Source of the DNA: Akkermansiaceae bacterium
GTDB lineage: Bacteria > Verrucomicrobiota > Verrucomicrobiia > Verrucomicrobiales > Akkermansiaceae
Reading direction: 5' to 3'
Length of the DNA stretch: 64,000 nucleotides
Assembly: GCA_028822935.1 (NCBI GenBank)
Contig: JAPKCM010000006.1
Span: 1 to 64,000 of the forward strand
Made by a program: the position numbers and the translations under genes
Shown here: piece after piece, positions 37,720 to 46,149 of the stretch
How positions within the stretch are numbered: position 1 is the first letter of the stretch
Layout of the letters: each line of letters starts with the position of its first letter
Notes under the pieces: generated by a model
Seen by the model: only the letters and a program-made list of their open reading frames with translations
The model's database searches: none
What the model was told of the DNA's origin: nothing

Positions 37720-38600
37720 TACTCGCGATCCAAGAGGTAGTGGGCGATTTCTTCCAAACGGGAGGATTTTTTACCGAAAACAGAAAGTGAGGCGAGAGAC
37801 TTCTTGGTCAGGCGTTGGGCTTCTTTTTTTGATTTCTCGAGACCGATAATGGAAGGGTAGGTGGCCTTATCGACCGCTTCGTCTTTCCCCGCAGTTTTTC
37901 CAAGTTTCTCGGTGGATTGCGTGACGTCGAGGATGTCGTCGATCACTTGAAAGGCCAGGCCGAGATTGTAGCCGAAGTCCGTCAGGGCTTCTAGCTGCCG
38001 AGGGGTGGCATTGGCCGTCATTCCGCCAAGTCGCAGTGAGGTGGTGAGGAGAGCGGCTGTTTTATTTTCGTGAATCCGGACGAGCTGAGCTTTGCTGAGA
38101 TTCTTTCCTTCGCCTTCGAGATCGAGCACTTGTCCGCCGATGAGTTTTCTAGACCCTCCGCAGATGGAGAATTCCAGAAGGATCTCTTTTAGGGGGTAGC
38201 GCTTCGTGGGGGGAGTCTCGGCGAGAATGGTGAAGGCCTCGGTGAGCAGGGCGTCTCCGGTGAGGACGGCCATGCCTTCACCATAAACCTTGTGAGATGT
38301 GGGGCGTCCCCGGCGAAGGTCGTCGTCGTCCATCGACGGCAGGTCATCATGGACGAGGGAGTAGGTGTGCATGATCTCGACTGCGCAAGCGGGTGGCAAG
38401 GCGGCCTCTTCTTCTCCTCCGCAGGCCTCTGCTGCGGCGAGAGTAAGAATGGGGCGCAGTCGTTTTCCCCCCGCAAAAATCGAATAGCGCATCGCCTCGT
38501 GGATGGTGGCCGGTCGGACCTTGGCTCGAGGTAGAAAAGAATTCAGTGCAGTATCGACTGATTTTTGTTGGGCTTTCAGGTAATCTTTCAGATCGCTCAC
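37716..38600 (-). CDS. Geranyl/farnesyl-type polyprenyl diphosphate synthase
   Basis: A 294-residue trans-prenyl synthase making C15 or C20 isoprenoid diphosphates for quinones and carrier lipids. First Asp-rich motif: HDDLPSMDDDDLRRGRPT; second: FQVIDDILDVTQSTEKLGK. Residues KRLRPIL at the N-terminal and KTAALL before the second motif are standard. Length and motifs fit IspA-like short-chain synthases. Confidence 0.93.
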   Translation of the reverse strand: MSDLKDYLKAQQKSVDTALNSFLPRAKVRPATIHEAMRYSIFAGGKRLRPILTLAAAEACGGEEEAALPPACAVEIMHTYSLVHDDLPSMDDDDLRRGRPTSHKVYGEGMAVLTGDALLTEAFTILAETPPTKRYPLKEILLEFSICGGSRKLIGGQVLDLEGEGKNLSKAQLVRIHENKTAALLTTSLRLGGMTANATPRQLEALTDFGYNLGLAFQVIDDILDVTQSTEKLGKTAGKDEAVDKATYPSIIGLEKSKKEAQRLTKKSLASLSVFGKKSSRLEEIAHYLLDREY

Positions 38601-38692
38601 GTAAGTGTTCTAAAGGTAGACTTAAAAATACCAAACCTCGAAAGTTGGGAATCTTACTTGCGCCAAAATCAAGAGCCGCGAAGCTCGCAGAG

Positions 38693-39214
38693 ATGAAACT
38701 AAAAGCTATTCTCTTTTCCCTTCTGGCCACCGTGGGACTCCATGCGGATTCCTTGGACCTAGGCACGCCTCTTCCTGCAGTAAGTGGGAAAAATCAAGCA
38801 GGGGAGAAGGTGAAGCTTATACCAGCCAAGGATCACGAATGGCTTTTGGTATTTTTCTACCCAAAAGCGCTTACCGGCGGATGAACCAAGCAGGTTTGCT
38901 CGGTGCGGGACGCATTCGAAACATTGACAGAGAAAAAGGTGACGGTTTTTGGAATTTCCACTGATAAGGTAGAGAGCCAGAAGAAGTTCGTTGATCAAAA
39001 CAAGCTTTCTTACGATCTTATTGCTGATACCGAGGGAGATGTGGCCAAGGCATTTGGGGTCCCTCTTAGGTTTGGAGGTAAATTTGCAGCCCGCTCGGCA
39101 TTCTTGTTTAAGGACCAAAAACTGGTCTGGAAGGACGAAAAAGGGGCGACAGCGACTCAGGGTGAGGATGCTCTTGAGGCAATTAAGAATGTCGAAAAGG
39201 GCGTGGATAAGTGA
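38693..39214 (+). CDS. prxU: Exported selenocysteine peroxiredoxin (Bcp/PrxQ type)
   Basis: A 173-residue peroxiredoxin if TGA at 38882-38884 is selenocysteine 64. The signal peptide is MKLKAILFSLLATVGLHADS. The catalytic loop reads FFYPKALTGG-U-TKQVCSVRD, aligning with Bcp-type YPKAxTPGCTxQACxxRD: U replaces the peroxidatic Cys, and Cys69 (five residues on) is the resolving Cys. The downstream part (VTVFGISTDKVESQKKFVDQ, LSYDLIADTEGDVAKAFGV) is typical. The frame is unbroken by anything but the TGA. Sec peroxiredoxins are known in some bacteria and reduce peroxides faster than Cys forms. Unless read as Sec, the gene would be split in two. Confidence 0.88.
38882..38904 (+). promoter_or_regulatory. 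SECIS-like hairpin after the prxU UGA
   Basis: The UGA is at 38882-38884. Directly after it ACC-A-AGCA (38885-38892) pairs with UGCU-C-GGU (38897-38904) around a 4-base loop GGUU; one A-C mismatch interrupts 7 pairs. A GGU-type apical loop just 3' of UGA is characteristic of bacterial SECIS elements bound by SelB. Spacing is shorter than in E. coli fdhF. Confidence 0.62.
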
Positions 39215-39294
39215 TAAGAATTTGATAACCGTGTTGTTTCAGAGCTAGAAACTCAAAATTACGGGGTTTTAAGGCTGTAATATAAAGGTGTTGT

Positions 39295-39408
39295 AGGGCG
39301 TGTATCGAGATCCGAGCCTAGCTGTGGCCGTGCCGTTAAATGAAACTATGGACCGGATCTCGTCTCCTGCTCAGGCCCAGTAGGGAGATCGCGTAAACGC
39401 TCAGCCCT
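39295..39408 (+). ncRNA. Candidate structured RNA with three-way junction
   Basis: In the gap between prxU and a convergent gene, three helices fit one fold. P1: AGGGCGUGU (39295-39303) with ACGC-UCA-GCCCU (39397-39408, UCA bulge). P2: CGAGAUCCG (39306-39314) with CGGAUCUCG (39354-39362), perfect 9 bp, and extending with CCUAG/CUAUGG. P3: UCUCCUGCU (39363-39371) with AGUAG-G-GAGA (39379-39388). It is not recognised as 6S, SRP, tmRNA, RNase P, a tRNA or a familiar riboswitch, and no T-run follows. It could act on either strand; strand given is a guess. Confidence 0.42.
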
Positions 39409-39865
39409 AAAGACGGCCAGTAAGCACTTTTTCAAGCAACGAACGTTGCTTGGCTAGGATCGGCGAAAGAGAAACGATGATTCCAGATGTTTTTTCAGCG
39501 TCCCGATGGAGTTTTAGTATTTTTTGATCCTTATCGATTTCGAAGCTATCGATCTCCGTCCAGTAGATGAGATTGAGATTCGTCTCGGGCTTTCGAAGTG
39601 GAAAGATTTCCATCCCCATGGGAGTGCAAATCAAATAGGCGTGCCTCGTGCATCGAATCGCCAGACGGAGGAAAAGAAAGGCGAGGAGGAAGAGTGGTAG
39701 TGGCATCCACCATTGAAAGGATGGATGATCCAAGGCCCAGGTGACTGTGATAAGCAGACCGAAGGCAATAGAGGCAGCTCCTACTACAAAGAAACCCTGC
39801 GCCTGCCCGGCACGGGTAAAGCGGATTTCCTTGTGAGGTTCGGCGAGGTCTTTTGGGGAGGCCAT
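39407..39865 (-). CDS. Two-helix membrane protein with PH-like soluble part
   Basis: A 152-residue protein: a basic N-terminus, two membrane helices (FFVVGAASIAFGLLITVTW and PLPLFLLAFLFLRLAI, about residues 25-70), then a beta-rich C-terminal part (AYLICTPMGMEIFPLRKPE, IYWTEIDSFEIDKDQKILKL) that looks like a bacterial PH-type domain. Function unknown. Its stop codon lies at the edge of the candidate RNA. Downstream of fxsA on the same strand with 84 bp between. Confidence 0.7.
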   Translation of the reverse strand: MASPKDLAEPHKEIRFTRAGQAQGFFVVGAASIAFGLLITVTWALDHPSFQWWMPLPLFLLAFLFLRLAIRCTRHAYLICTPMGMEIFPLRKPETNLNLIYWTEIDSFEIDKDQKILKLHRDAEKTSGIIVSLSPILAKQRSLLEKVLTGRL

Positions 39866-39949
39866 GTTCGTTTAAAGGTCGTCGTCGTCCACCATCTTGC
39901 CTCGGCCTAATTCCTTCCAACGCATGGTATTATTTAACGGAGCTTGGGC

Positions 39950-40390
39950 TTAGACGTCGATGACATTTCCATCATCCAATTTTGAAGGAGGCTGTTCCTC
40001 GGGTGGTTGGAAACCCGGAGTGACGACCTTGATCCGTGATTTGAGCCCTTCGGCAAAGCGATCTCGAATAAGAGCCCGGACCGGCGGAATGAGGAGCAAG
40101 AAGCCCACGGTATCGGTCAAAAATCCCGGAGTCAGAAGAACGGCTCCGGCGATCAGGATGAGAATTCCATCCATCGCCTCCTTGTGAGGCATTCTTCCTT
40201 CGCCCGTGGCCTGCTTGAATTTTTGCATCGCGAGCCGCCCTTGGGATTTAGTCAACGCGGCCCCGATGAAGGCGGTGATGATGATGATCGCGATAGTTTT
40301 TGAGACGCCGAGCCAGTCACCCAGGGTCATGAAGAGATAAAGCTCTGCAATGGGCACTAGGATAAAAAGGAGCAAGAGACGTCCGAACAT
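39950..40390 (-). CDS. fxsA: FxsA-family membrane protein
   Basis: A 146-residue inner-membrane protein of the FxsA family (in E. coli affects exclusion of phage T7). Four hydrophobic segments; conserved N-terminal LLFILVPIAELYLFM, the cytoplasmic GAALTKSQGRLAMQ loop and the GAVLLTPGFLTDTVGFLL helix hairpin. The C-terminal tail is Pro-rich (FQPPEEQPPSKLDDG). It is next to the ArsC-like selenoprotein, 62 bp downstream. Confidence 0.9.
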   Translation of the reverse strand: MFGRLLLLFILVPIAELYLFMTLGDWLGVSKTIAIIIITAFIGAALTKSQGRLAMQKFKQATGEGRMPHKEAMDGILILIAGAVLLTPGFLTDTVGFLLLIPPVRALIRDRFAEGLKSRIKVVTPGFQPPEEQPPSKLDDGNVIDV

Positions 40391-40452
40391 GTCACGCGAA
40401 GAGTAAGCCCGCTCTGGAGCATTTCCACTGTTATTCCATCCCTAATTGAGGA

Positions 40453-40812
40453 CTAGCTTGAGAGGAACCCGGCGATGCGCGCTTTGGGGCGACCGATGAT
40501 GGCCTTGTCGCCTTTGACTAAAACAGGGCGTTGCAGGAGCTGCTTGTGCCTTACGAGAATGTTGACAACCGCCTTTGGATTGCCCACGTAGTCGTCGGGA
40601 TTGAGTTCCAGTTTCTTGAACTTCGAATCTTTTCGTACTAGATCCTCCACGGGATCTTCCAGTGCTTTGACGATTTTTGTGAGTTCCTCTTCCCCGGGAG
40701 GGGTCTTGATGTAGAGGATCACTTCGTGGTCCACTCCGAGTTCCTTGGCGACCGCCAGGGCATTATCAGAGGAGCCTCAATGGTTGAAATGGTAAATTGT
40801 TACTTTCGACAT
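40453..40812 (-). CDS. ArsC-like thioredoxin-fold selenoprotein
   Basis: A 119-residue ArsC/Spx-family protein if TGA at 40777-40779 is selenocysteine at residue 12. It reads MSKVTIYHFNH-U-GSSDNALAVAKELG. In E. coli ArsC the catalytic Cys is also residue 12 in the same place (IYHNPACGTS), so Sec replaces the nucleophile. Downstream it has DHEVILYIKTPPGEEELTKI and RKDSKFKKLELN, then GNPKAVVNILVRHKQLLQRP with the PV-type loop and KAIIGRPKARI. The usual third Arg of the ArsC active site is not obvious, so arsenate reduction is uncertain; it may act on another oxidised substrate. Ordinary calling would begin it at GTG 40734 and lose the active site. Confidence 0.85.
40743..40779 (-). promoter_or_regulatory. 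SECIS-like hairpin after the ArsC-type UGA
   Basis: UGA at 40777-40779 (minus strand). After 17 bases CCUGGC (40759-40754) pairs with GCCA-A-GG (40749-40743) with one bulged A; the loop is GGUC. A GGU-containing loop about 17 bases after UGA is close to the E. coli SECIS layout and shares the GGU of the prxU hairpin. Confidence 0.65.
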
Positions 40813-40983
40813 GACTGAGCTTTATGGAGGGGAGGAACGATGGTCAAGGGTCTCTAGCAAGCGAAGAGTCTCCATGAGCGGCATAGCCCGAAGCCGATTC
40901 AACCTCTGTCTTGATCCACCGGGCGACATAGGCCCTCTTCTTTTTCTCATCCCCAAGTGAACGCTCACCTGATAAAAGGAGTG

Positions 40984-42243
40984 ATGAAACGTTGGATTTT
41001 ACCGCTGGCCACCTTGTTAATAGCAATTCCCTTGATGGGACTCGAAACCTGGCCTCGTTTTCGGGGTGAGGATGGACGCGGGGTGTCGGATGCGAAGGTG
41101 CCCACGGAGTTTGGGCAGGACACTTTGAAATGGTCGGTGCCCTTGGCCGGGCCGGGATCTAGTTCTCCCGTGATTTGGGAAGACGCTTTATTTGTCACCG
41201 GAGAAGACCGTGAAAAAGGAACGGTTGCCCTGATTTGTCTCGATGCCAAATCGGGAAAGTCGCGCTGGTCTCAGTCCTTGCAGGTAGGCGATTATCATAT
41301 GCACCGCTTCAATAACACGGCGGCTGCGTCTCCGGCAGCCAACGCGGACGTGGTTGTCGCGAGCTGGTTCGATGGTGCGAAGAAAGTCGCGATGCTTACG
41401 GCCTTCGATCATGCCGGAAAGCGGCTTTGGGATTATAACGTGGGAGCCTTCAAAGGACAGCATGGCGTGAATATTCATGCCGAGATTAATGAGGGACGCG
41501 TCATTTTTGGTCACCTCCACCAAGGGGATGCTTATCTTGCAGCTCTCGATGCGAAGAGCGGCAAGGAGATCTGGAAGACGCCCTGTCCGGGGGATAAAAC
41601 AAGCTATGTCACACCCTTGGTCCGCAAGGTGAAGGTCGGAAAAGAAGTGGTTGTTTCGAGTCAAAGCATGGGAGTGGCCGGATTCGACTTTGCCACCGGA
41701 AAACAACGATGGGTTCTTCCCGGGGTGATGAAACAGCGGACCATCGTGTCGCCCATCAATGTTCTTAGTGGATCGGAAGGCGACGAGACCCTGATTGCGG
41801 TGGGATGTAAGACCGGAGTCTATTTTGCGATGCGACCTCCGGAGTCTGCCGAAGGTGAGATTACAAAATCAGCCATCGTCTGGAGCATGAAAGGCAATAC
41901 GCCCTACGTCCCCACGCCCGTTTCCAATGGCAAAACCGTTTTTGCCGTTTCCGACGGAGGCGTTTTGAGCGCGCTGAACGCAGCGGATGGGAAAGAGAAG
42001 TGGGAGGAAAAGCTGATGGGTAACTTTTATGCCTCTCCGTTGATCATTGGTGGGAATCTCTACTGTTTTTCACGGGAGGGAGAAATGATCGTTGCCTCAG
42101 TCGCTGATGGCTACAAGGAACTCTCCCGCAGTCGATTGGAGATTGGTCCGGAAGCGGAGTGGGCGGACGCCACCCCGGCGGTTGCGCACGATTGTCTCTT
42201 TGTTCGAATCGGTGCGCGGCTCGATTGCTACGGCAATCAATAA
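40984..42243 (+). CDS. Exported PQQ-repeat beta-propeller protein
   Basis: A 419-residue exported protein (signal MKRWILPLATLLIAIPLMG), with ETWPRFRGEDGRGV at the domain start, the family signature seen also at 23.5 kb. Blades: VALICLDAKSGKSRWSQSL, LAALDAKSGKEIWKTP, AGFDFATGKQRWVLPG and LSALNAADGKEKWEEKL. No catalytic metal or heme ligands are evident. The ATG at 40984 is used; the GTG at 40957 adds nine polar residues ahead of the signal. An AAGGAG site just precedes the ATG. Confidence 0.88.
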   Translation: MKRWILPLATLLIAIPLMGLETWPRFRGEDGRGVSDAKVPTEFGQDTLKWSVPLAGPGSSSPVIWEDALFVTGEDREKGTVALICLDAKSGKSRWSQSLQVGDYHMHRFNNTAAASPAANADVVVASWFDGAKKVAMLTAFDHAGKRLWDYNVGAFKGQHGVNIHAEINEGRVIFGHLHQGDAYLAALDAKSGKEIWKTPCPGDKTSYVTPLVRKVKVGKEVVVSSQSMGVAGFDFATGKQRWVLPGVMKQRTIVSPINVLSGSEGDETLIAVGCKTGVYFAMRPPESAEGEITKSAIVWSMKGNTPYVPTPVSNGKTVFAVSDGGVLSALNAADGKEKWEEKLMGNFYASPLIIGGNLYCFSREGEMIVASVADGYKELSRSRLEIGPEAEWADATPAVAHDCLFVRIGARLDCYGNQ

Positions 42244-42273
42244 ATTTTGACCGTTAGATCCCTAGATTAGAAT

Positions 42274-42297
42274 ATCAAATATCTTTGATTATTTTTG
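42274..42297 (+). terminator. Weak terminator-like hairpin
   Basis: A 6-bp AT-rich stem (ATCAAA 42274-42279 with TTTGAT 42284-42289), four-base loop and TATTTTT after it, 31 bp past the PQQ protein stop. Stability is low, so this is only a candidate. Confidence 0.3.
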
Positions 42298-42358
42298 GCG
42301 AAACTAAGATCGCGGCGCGCCGAAAGTAAGTTAATCATCCTCCCAATCTTTGAGAGAA

Positions 42359-44290
42359 ATGGGCCGACAGTCATGTTCTGAAATCACGCGATGGCGCAGA
42401 CTGCTTTATTGCTGTCTTCTATCCGCGAGTGTTTTCGTTTCGTCCTGTGATTCGAGGAGGCAGAAGGCGCTGAACCTGGTTGCAGACCGAGGGGTGATTG
42501 TTACCGAAGAGGCGCTTTTTGAGGCGATAGAGGGCAAGGACGTGGAACTAGTGAGCGCTCTTCTTGAATTGGACGTTCCGATTTCGACCCGCGATGATCT
42601 GGAGCGCACCCCCCTCATGATCGCGGCAGTGAGTGGCGAGAGCGCATCGGTCACGGGTCTTTTGGAGAGAGGAGCAGATGTTGAGGCGATGGATACGACT
42701 GGGCGCACCCCGATCAGCTACGCGGTGGAAGGAAATGATTCTCGAACCATCGCAGCCTTGTTGGATTTTGGTGCGAATGGCTGCGTGGAAGTGGACACGG
42801 GAGGAATGTTGGTGGCCCACGCATTGCGTAATGGACAAGTCGGAGCGGTAGAGCTGCTTCTGGAATCGGGAGTTGATCCTTATTCGAAGGGCGCTTTGGG
42901 AGAAAGCCTGGTTCAGTTGACGGTGAAAGGGGGGCACGTGGAGACCATGCGAAGACTGATTGCAAAAGGGTATAAATTTGAGAAAGAAGCCCATGTGGGA
43001 GGTGATCTGTTGCTTGTAGCCTGCGAAAATGCGCACCAAGAAATGCTCGAATTGTTGCTACAAAATGGTGTCGATCCTAGGATTCGAAATGATCGAGGAG
43101 AGAGTCTCGTGCACGTCGCCGTCAATCAGGGTCAGCGACAGTATCTCTCGATGCTCAAGAAATATGGAGCGTCGCTGGACGCGGTGGACTCGGAAGGTTG
43201 GAGGCCGATTCATTATGCAATTCTCGTGAGGGATAACGAATCCCTGCAGGAACTTTTGGCTAATGGAGCAGACCCAGATCTTCTTTCCGAAGGCGGAGAT
43301 GACCCGACCTCTGCTCTCCGGATCGCTTTTGAAAATCGTCTTTTTTCGATGGCGGGATTACTTCTTCGATTTGGCGCTGATCCGGGTGACGAAATCTATG
43401 AAGCGATCCGAAGAGGAGGAGTCGATGGACGTCATGCGGTGGAGCTTTTGTTAGAAGCGGGCGCTTCTCCGGCACCGTCGCGGTCGCCGCAAAGAGATTC
43501 CTCTTTTAATTTGGCAGTCCGCCAAGGCGAATGGGAGATCGCAAAGCTCCTGCTCGATGCGGGCGCTCCAGTCAACGGAGTGGGGCTCAGCGGACAATCG
43601 CCCCTTCATGTGGCGGTGGCTCGGGGTGATGCTCCCATGGTCGGTCTTCTTTTGGACAAGGGAGCCGATCCCGAGGCACCCCTAGCATATAAGCCTCCTG
43701 AGAGCTTTTTGAATTTAATTGAGACGAAGGGGATTGCGAAGTGGGCGCTCAATTATGCCAAGGGGATGACTCCCCTGATGCTCGCCGCAGATACTGGGAA
43801 TGTTGAAGTGGCCCAGCAGCTCATCGTGCATGGAGCCAATACCGCGAAGTCTACGGTGGTGCGCAGTAATCGGATGGGGCCTCTCACCTTTGCGACCCGC
43901 CGGAGTGACGTGCCCATGATGCAAGCAATTCTCGGACGGAAGCCCGGGAAAGAAGGTATTTGGGTGAAGGTCGACCTCTCAGAGCAGCGCGCTTACATTT
44001 TTGATGGGGAGAAGGAGATCTACCGCTCAACGATATCTTCCGGGAAGCGCGGCTACCCGACCCGCATTGGCAAGTTCGTCATCACCAACAAGTATCGCCA
44101 TTGGAATTCCACCATTTATGGCTCGTCCATGCCCTACTTTCAGCGCTTGAGTGCGAGCGATTTTGGCTTCCATGTCGGGAATTGCCCGGGCTATGCGGCA
44201 TCCCATGGGTGCATCCGTATGCCGAATTCGGCTGCGAAAAGGCTCTTTAGTCTGACAAAAACGGGTGACTATGTGGAGATTCAACCCTAA
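42359..44290 (+). CDS. Ankyrin-repeat lipoprotein fused to an L,D-transpeptidase
   Basis: A 643-residue lipoprotein (lipobox near VFVSSC). Residues about 45-490 are a long ankyrin array, roughly twelve repeats (for example RTPLMIAAVSGESASVTGLL, DTTGRTPISYAVEGNDSRTI, GQSPLHVAVARGDAPMVGLL, MTPLMLAADTGNVEVAQQLI). The end (about 525-643) is a YkuD-type L,D-transpeptidase domain with HVGNCPGYAASHGCIRMPNS; the catalytic Cys and the SHGC motif are intact. These enzymes cross-link peptidoglycan 3-3 or attach proteins to it. Ankyrins may guide it to partners. Start is ATG 42359 with GAGAG just ahead. The fusion is unusual. Confidence 0.9.
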   Translation: MGRQSCSEITRWRRLLYCCLLSASVFVSSCDSRRQKALNLVADRGVIVTEEALFEAIEGKDVELVSALLELDVPISTRDDLERTPLMIAAVSGESASVTGLLERGADVEAMDTTGRTPISYAVEGNDSRTIAALLDFGANGCVEVDTGGMLVAHALRNGQVGAVELLLESGVDPYSKGALGESLVQLTVKGGHVETMRRLIAKGYKFEKEAHVGGDLLLVACENAHQEMLELLLQNGVDPRIRNDRGESLVHVAVNQGQRQYLSMLKKYGASLDAVDSEGWRPIHYAILVRDNESLQELLANGADPDLLSEGGDDPTSALRIAFENRLFSMAGLLLRFGADPGDEIYEAIRRGGVDGRHAVELLLEAGASPAPSRSPQRDSSFNLAVRQGEWEIAKLLLDAGAPVNGVGLSGQSPLHVAVARGDAPMVGLLLDKGADPEAPLAYKPPESFLNLIETKGIAKWALNYAKGMTPLMLAADTGNVEVAQQLIVHGANTAKSTVVRSNRMGPLTFATRRSDVPMMQAILGRKPGKEGIWVKVDLSEQRAYIFDGEKEIYRSTISSGKRGYPTRIGKFVITNKYRHWNSTIYGSSMPYFQRLSASDFGFHVGNCPGYAASHGCIRMPNSAAKRLFSLTKTGDYVEIQP

Positions 44291-44341
44291 GGGAAAAGGC
44301 TGGAGATTCCGGGGCGGCCTGATAGCTTCAACCACTTCTGG

Positions 44342-46075
44342 ATGAAGCGCTTTCGCCCTTATTTTAAATACTTCCGCCCGGTGCGTCTGCACTTCATTGG
44401 CGGAATTTTAGCAGGCCTTCTTTATGCGGTCGCCACCGGAGCCGGTCTTCCGCTCGCAACCAAGGTCGTCTTTCCGATGCTCTTTCCGAGTAAAGAGGAA
44501 CCGAATAAGGACATCGGCGAATATCTTCAGACGATGAAAGACTGGCTCGGCGAACTGAGCCCGGACCACCTGCTTCTCGTCACTTGTATGTGGCTGCCTT
44601 TCGTATTCTTGCTTCGGGCGATTGGCGGCTATTTCAATGCGTACCTCATCAACTACGTCGGCTACCGCGTGGTCGAGGGCATCCGCCACCAGGCCTTCGC
44701 TCGCATTCAGGCGCTTCCTGTTTCCTTCTTCCACCGCTTCCGCTCCGGTGATCTCCTCGCCCGCCTGACTGGTGATGCCGAGATCCTCCGCCAAGTCGTT
44801 TCCCAGGTCAGCGCCGATATCATCAAGCAGCCGGTGACCCTCCTCGCGGCGGTCGCCTTTCTCGTCAACGAGGCCATTTCAAACGACGGTAACTTTGTCG
44901 TCATCATCGCCCTGATCACAGTGCCTCTTTGTGTTTTCCCAATCCGTCTCGCCGGTAGGAAGCTTGCCCGACGTGCGAAGGAGCTGCAAGACACTGCTGG
45001 CGATCTTAGTGGTCAGCTTGCGGAGAGCCTTCAGGCCCCGCTCGAGATCCGAGCCTACAATTTGCAGGAAATCACGCTCAATAAATTCAGCGAGAAGGTG
45101 AACGATCTCATCCACTACTCGATGAAGGTGATTAAGTATCGTCAGTTCATCTCTCCTGCGGTGGAGGTGGTCGCGGTCACCGGCTTCACGCTCGCTCTCT
45201 ATCTCGGAGTGGGGAAGAATCTCACGCTGGAGAGCTTCATGGCGATCGGAGTCGCGCTCTACATGACTTACGATCCGGTGAAAAAGCTGGGAAATGTCAA
45301 CAGCCTCCTCAAGCAGGGCGAGGCCGCACTAGATCGTATCGAGAGTATTTTTGAAGCAAAGGATGAGCTCGTCGAGAGCCCCTCAGCAAGTGTCCCTGCG
45401 AGTTTCGAGGGTTGTCTCGAGTTCAGCGATGTTCGTTTCGCCTACGGAAAAGACGAAATCCTCAAAGGCGTGACCACCTCGGTGAAAGCGGGCGAGTGCG
45501 TCGCACTCATCGGCCCCAGCGGCGCTGGTAAATCGACCTTCTTTCAGCTCATCCCACGCTTTTACGATGTCACCTCGGGTTCGGTCACGATCTCCGGTCT
45601 CGATGTGCGAGAGTGGAAAAAGAAGGAACTGCGGGACCATATCGCCGTCGTCTCGCAAACCCCGATCCTTTTCAGCGGAACAATCCGCGAGAACATCCTC
45701 CTCGGCCGCGCCGGTGCCACAGATGCTGAAGTCGAGGACGCCGCGCGCAAAGCGAATGCCCATGACTTCATCCTTGAGCAAGAGTCCGGCTACGATGCTG
45801 CTGTTTCAGAAAAAGGCACCAGCCTCTCCGGCGGCCAGCGGCAGCGTATTGCCATCGCAAGAGCCTTCCTCAAAGATGCCCCGATCCTGCTGCTCGATGA
45901 AGCGACCAGTGCGCTCGATAACGAGAGTGAAGCGAAGATCCAAGAAGCACTCAGTCAGCTAGTCAAAGGCCGCACGACTCTTCTCATCGCCCATCGTTTG
46001 AGCACGACCAAGATTGCAGATCGCGTGATCGAGTTCGACCGCGGGTTGATTATTTCCGAGCGTTCGGAAGCTTAA
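44342..46075 (+). CDS. MsbA-type ABC exporter (permease and ATPase fused)
   Basis: A 577-residue half-transporter. Residues 1-310 form a six-helix ABC exporter domain (VATGAGLPLATKVVF and YHRFRSGDLLARLTGDAE-type segments). The ATPase has Walker A GPSGAGKST, Q-loop VSQTPILFSG, signature LSGGQRQR and Walker B ILLLDEATSALD. Length matches MsbA. In the lipid A/LPS region it probably flips lipid A or another glycolipid across the inner membrane. It is followed by a flavin reductase-like relic and an OafA acyltransferase. Confidence 0.93.
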   Translation: MKRFRPYFKYFRPVRLHFIGGILAGLLYAVATGAGLPLATKVVFPMLFPSKEEPNKDIGEYLQTMKDWLGELSPDHLLLVTCMWLPFVFLLRAIGGYFNAYLINYVGYRVVEGIRHQAFARIQALPVSFFHRFRSGDLLARLTGDAEILRQVVSQVSADIIKQPVTLLAAVAFLVNEAISNDGNFVVIIALITVPLCVFPIRLAGRKLARRAKELQDTAGDLSGQLAESLQAPLEIRAYNLQEITLNKFSEKVNDLIHYSMKVIKYRQFISPAVEVVAVTGFTLALYLGVGKNLTLESFMAIGVALYMTYDPVKKLGNVNSLLKQGEAALDRIESIFEAKDELVESPSASVPASFEGCLEFSDVRFAYGKDEILKGVTTSVKAGECVALIGPSGAGKSTFFQLIPRFYDVTSGSVTISGLDVREWKKKELRDHIAVVSQTPILFSGTIRENILLGRAGATDAEVEDAARKANAHDFILEQESGYDAAVSEKGTSLSGGQRQRIAIARAFLKDAPILLLDEATSALDNESEAKIQEALSQLVKGRTTLLIAHRLSTTKIADRVIEFDRGLIISERSEA

Positions 46076-46149
46076 GCACCCAATAACTAGCCTTGACCGG
46101 GAGTCTTCGATTCCCTATCTCCCTATTGACTATAACAATCGTTGCGATA

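Noticed and set aside
38546-38884. Long upstream start of the peroxiredoxin frame
   Set aside because: The upstream 49 codons lie opposite the start of the prenyl synthase and have no signal; the ATG at 38693 gives a clean signal peptide.
39295-39408. The structured RNA as tRNA-Sec, 6S or SRP RNA
   Set aside because: No TCA anticodon loop, no T-arm consensus, no SRP tetraloop region and no 6S-type central bubble were found.
40844-41026. 60-codon minus-strand frame upstream of the ArsC-like gene
   Set aside because: It overlaps the start of a clear PQQ protein and has no motif; somewhat protein-like but not supportable.
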